From positions 62,001-126,000 of the forward strand of contig NZ_NJFZ01000016.1 of the NCBI RefSeq assembly GCF_002270355.1: a stretch of DNA of 64,000 nucleotides. Direction: 5' to 3'. The notes beneath the pieces were generated by a model. It worked only from the letters and a program-made list of their open reading frames with translations. It was not told where the DNA came from and ran no database searches. Below are positions 62,315 through 64,000 of this stretch, in pieces. The stretch is from Flectobacillus sp. BAB-3569 (lineage in GTDB: Bacteria > Bacteroidota > Bacteroidia > Cytophagales > Spirosomataceae). Both the position numbers and the translations under genes were made by a program. Numbering within the stretch: position 1 is the first letter of the stretch; each line of letters opens with the position of its first letter.

Positions 62315-64000
62315 ATGAGAAAAGTATTTGCATTGTTTATTCCCTTCTTACTTCCTGTTTGTATGTATGCTCAGGAAAAGAATCCGTTACCAACAATTCC
62401 CAAGGCAAGACCTGTTGATAGTGAAACCGTGGGAGATTGGAAAACTTTTCCAGAAATGAAATTGAATCTTCCCATCGCAAAAGGACCTTTTGAACCAACT
62501 TGGGAATCTATTGAAAAAAACTATCCCGGCACTCCGCAGTGGCTTCGTGATGCCAAGTTTGGTATTTGGGTTCATTTTGGGCCACAATCAGCAGGCGAAA
62601 GTGGTGACTGGTATGCCCGTAATTTGTATAAATCAGAGAAAAAAGCTTATACCAATCATTTAAAAAAGTACGGACATCCATCAGAAGTTGGCTATAAAGA
62701 AGTATTGCGTGACTGGAATCCTGTTAAACTTAATCCAGCAAAACTTACCAAGATATATAGAGATGCAGGCGCAAAATATCTCATGATTCAAGGCGTGCAT
62801 CATGATAATTATGATTTATGGAAGTCAAAATATCAGCCTTGGAATTCTGTCAATATCGGGCCTAAACGTGATTTGATTGGAGAATGGGCAAAAGCTTGTA
62901 GAACCGATGGAATGCGATTTGGTGTAACTTTTCACCATGAATATACATGGTGGTGGTGGCAAACAGCCTTTGGAAGCGATAAAGAAGGAGACAGAAAGGG
63001 AATTCCTTACGACGGACACCTGACGCTTGCTGATGGCAAAGGAAAATGGTGGGAAGGCTATGACCCTCGAATGCTTTATGGTATCGACCTCAGAGAATAT
63101 AAAGGAGTAGAACAAAATGCACATACCGATTGGTCGCCATCCCCAGCAGGTATTTTTTCAAACCATCTTGACTATGCCAAATGGTACACCACTAATTGGG
63201 CTTTGAGAATGATGGACGTTGTAGAACACTATGACCCTGATTTTATTTATACTGATGGTACTGTGCAAGGTCCATTTACTGGAAATGGCACAGGAACAGG
63301 GATAAAAGCCGATGCCATGCAACACGTAATTGCTGATTTTTACAACCGTACTCTTCAAAGAAGGGGTAACGTAAATACTTTCAGTATTGTAAAATTCCGT
63401 GATAATACCAATGGCACAGTGAATACGGAAGAATTTGGCGTTCCTGAGAAAATCAATACCGCTCAACCTTGGATTGCTGAAGCACCTGTCGGAGACTGGT
63501 TTTATGCACCCGGTTTTACTTATGATTCAGGAATGATGATTAGATATGTTATCGAAGCTATCGCACGTGATGGTAATGCGGCTCTTTGTATTTCTATTTT
63601 ACCCGATGGTTCTTTGGACGAAGGTAGTTTAAAAATGTTAAAAGAAGTAGGTATCTGGATGCGTAGAAATGGAGCGGCGGTTTATGGTAGCAAGGCTTGG
63701 AATATTCCTGGTGAAGGAGAAATTATCAATAATAAGTTGAAAATGTTGCCAGGGGGGGCTTAACGAAAAGGCACGCTGAGTTTAAATTCAATGAAACAGA
63801 TTTTAGATTTACAGTTGGAAAAGACAATTCACTCTATGCTTTTTGTATGACAGTACCCGCTCCGAATACAACTATTAAAATAAAATCTTTAGGTGCAAAT
63901 GCTGGTCATTATGCTCAAAGTATCAAGAAGGTTTCTTTACTTGGTTACAAGGGAAAACTCCATTGGAAACAAGAAGCTGACGGTTTAACAATTACTTGCC
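62315..64000 (+). CDS. Alpha-L-fucosidase (GH29), frameshifted near 63755 and cut by window end
   Basis: The start is the ATG at 62315 (MRKVFALFIPFLLP) with a signal peptide ending at MYAQ. The GH29 TIM barrel shows WLRDAKFGIWVHFGPQSAGE, HHDNYDLWKSKYQPWNSV, FHHEYTWWWW and nucleophile Asp314 in FIYTDGTVQGPF. As assembled, the frame stops at 63761-63763 after LKMLPGGA. Restoring one G in the G7 run at 63752-63758 joins it to a C-terminal domain (FKFNETDFRFTVGKDNSLYA and onward) that runs to the window end. The catalytic barrel itself is intact. It would release fucose from the glycan bound by the neighbouring SusCD. Confidence 0.9.

Overview
The window looks like chromosomal DNA of a Bacteroidota bacterium, most likely a Cytophagales/Spirosomaceae-type soil or freshwater glycan degrader (lineage is inference). 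Supporting signs are two SusC/SusD pairs, a type IX secretion C-terminal domain, a TAnnTTTG promoter, FecR/ECF regulation, many secreted glycosidases and low GC. No rRNA, tRNA or CRISPR was seen.

Layout. (1) 1-4.4 kb holds a decayed or badly assembled block: an OmpR-type response regulator, its histidine kinase, a ChrB-AraC fusion gene and a YdcF-like gene all carry single lesions, around one small intact outer-membrane protein gene. (2) 4.7-18.2 kb, minus strand, is a complete sialic-acid utilisation locus: SusC and SusD importers, nanA lyase, nanM mutarotase, MFS transporter, AGE-type epimerase, sialidase, SASA-type sialate O-acetylesterase and an SGNH esterase. A divergent FadR-type GntR regulator (18.6 kb) faces it across a region with a promoter and a palindromic operator candidate. 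Together the genes would deacetylate and release sialic acid, import it, and convert it through ManNAc to GlcNAc. (3) 19.4-20.7 kb is an intact ISL3-family insertion sequence with inverted repeats and an 8-bp target duplication, inserted into a dispersed intergenic repeat. (4) 21-32.6 kb is a mixed region: AraC regulator, acetyltransferase, cupins, a cyclophilin-like lipoprotein, alpha/beta hydrolase, isochorismatase, amidohydrolase, a broken porin, ring-cleaving dioxygenase, DoxX, DMT transporter and Dps. (5) 32.7-37.9 kb encodes a TPR sensor kinase/sigma-54 activator pair and a second, receiver-less sigma-54 activator. (6) 38-54.7 kb is rich in secreted hydrolases: an esterase, GH36 alpha-galactosidase, reprolysin-like protease, GH78 rhamnosidase and a large unassigned glycosidase, plus a third sigma-54 activator and an Ogt DNA repair protein. 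(7) 55-64 kb is a second polysaccharide locus: ECF sigma, FecR anti-sigma, STN-domain SusC, SusD and a GH29 fucosidase that runs off the window.

Between genes lie several dispersed repeat families: a roughly 110-180 bp element with arms of degenerate 7-bp words, a second 7-bp-word repeat, and a 187-222 bp MITE-like element with 21-bp terminal inverted repeats and a terminator-like hairpin. The window also shows a run of one-base homopolymer contractions that break reading frames.
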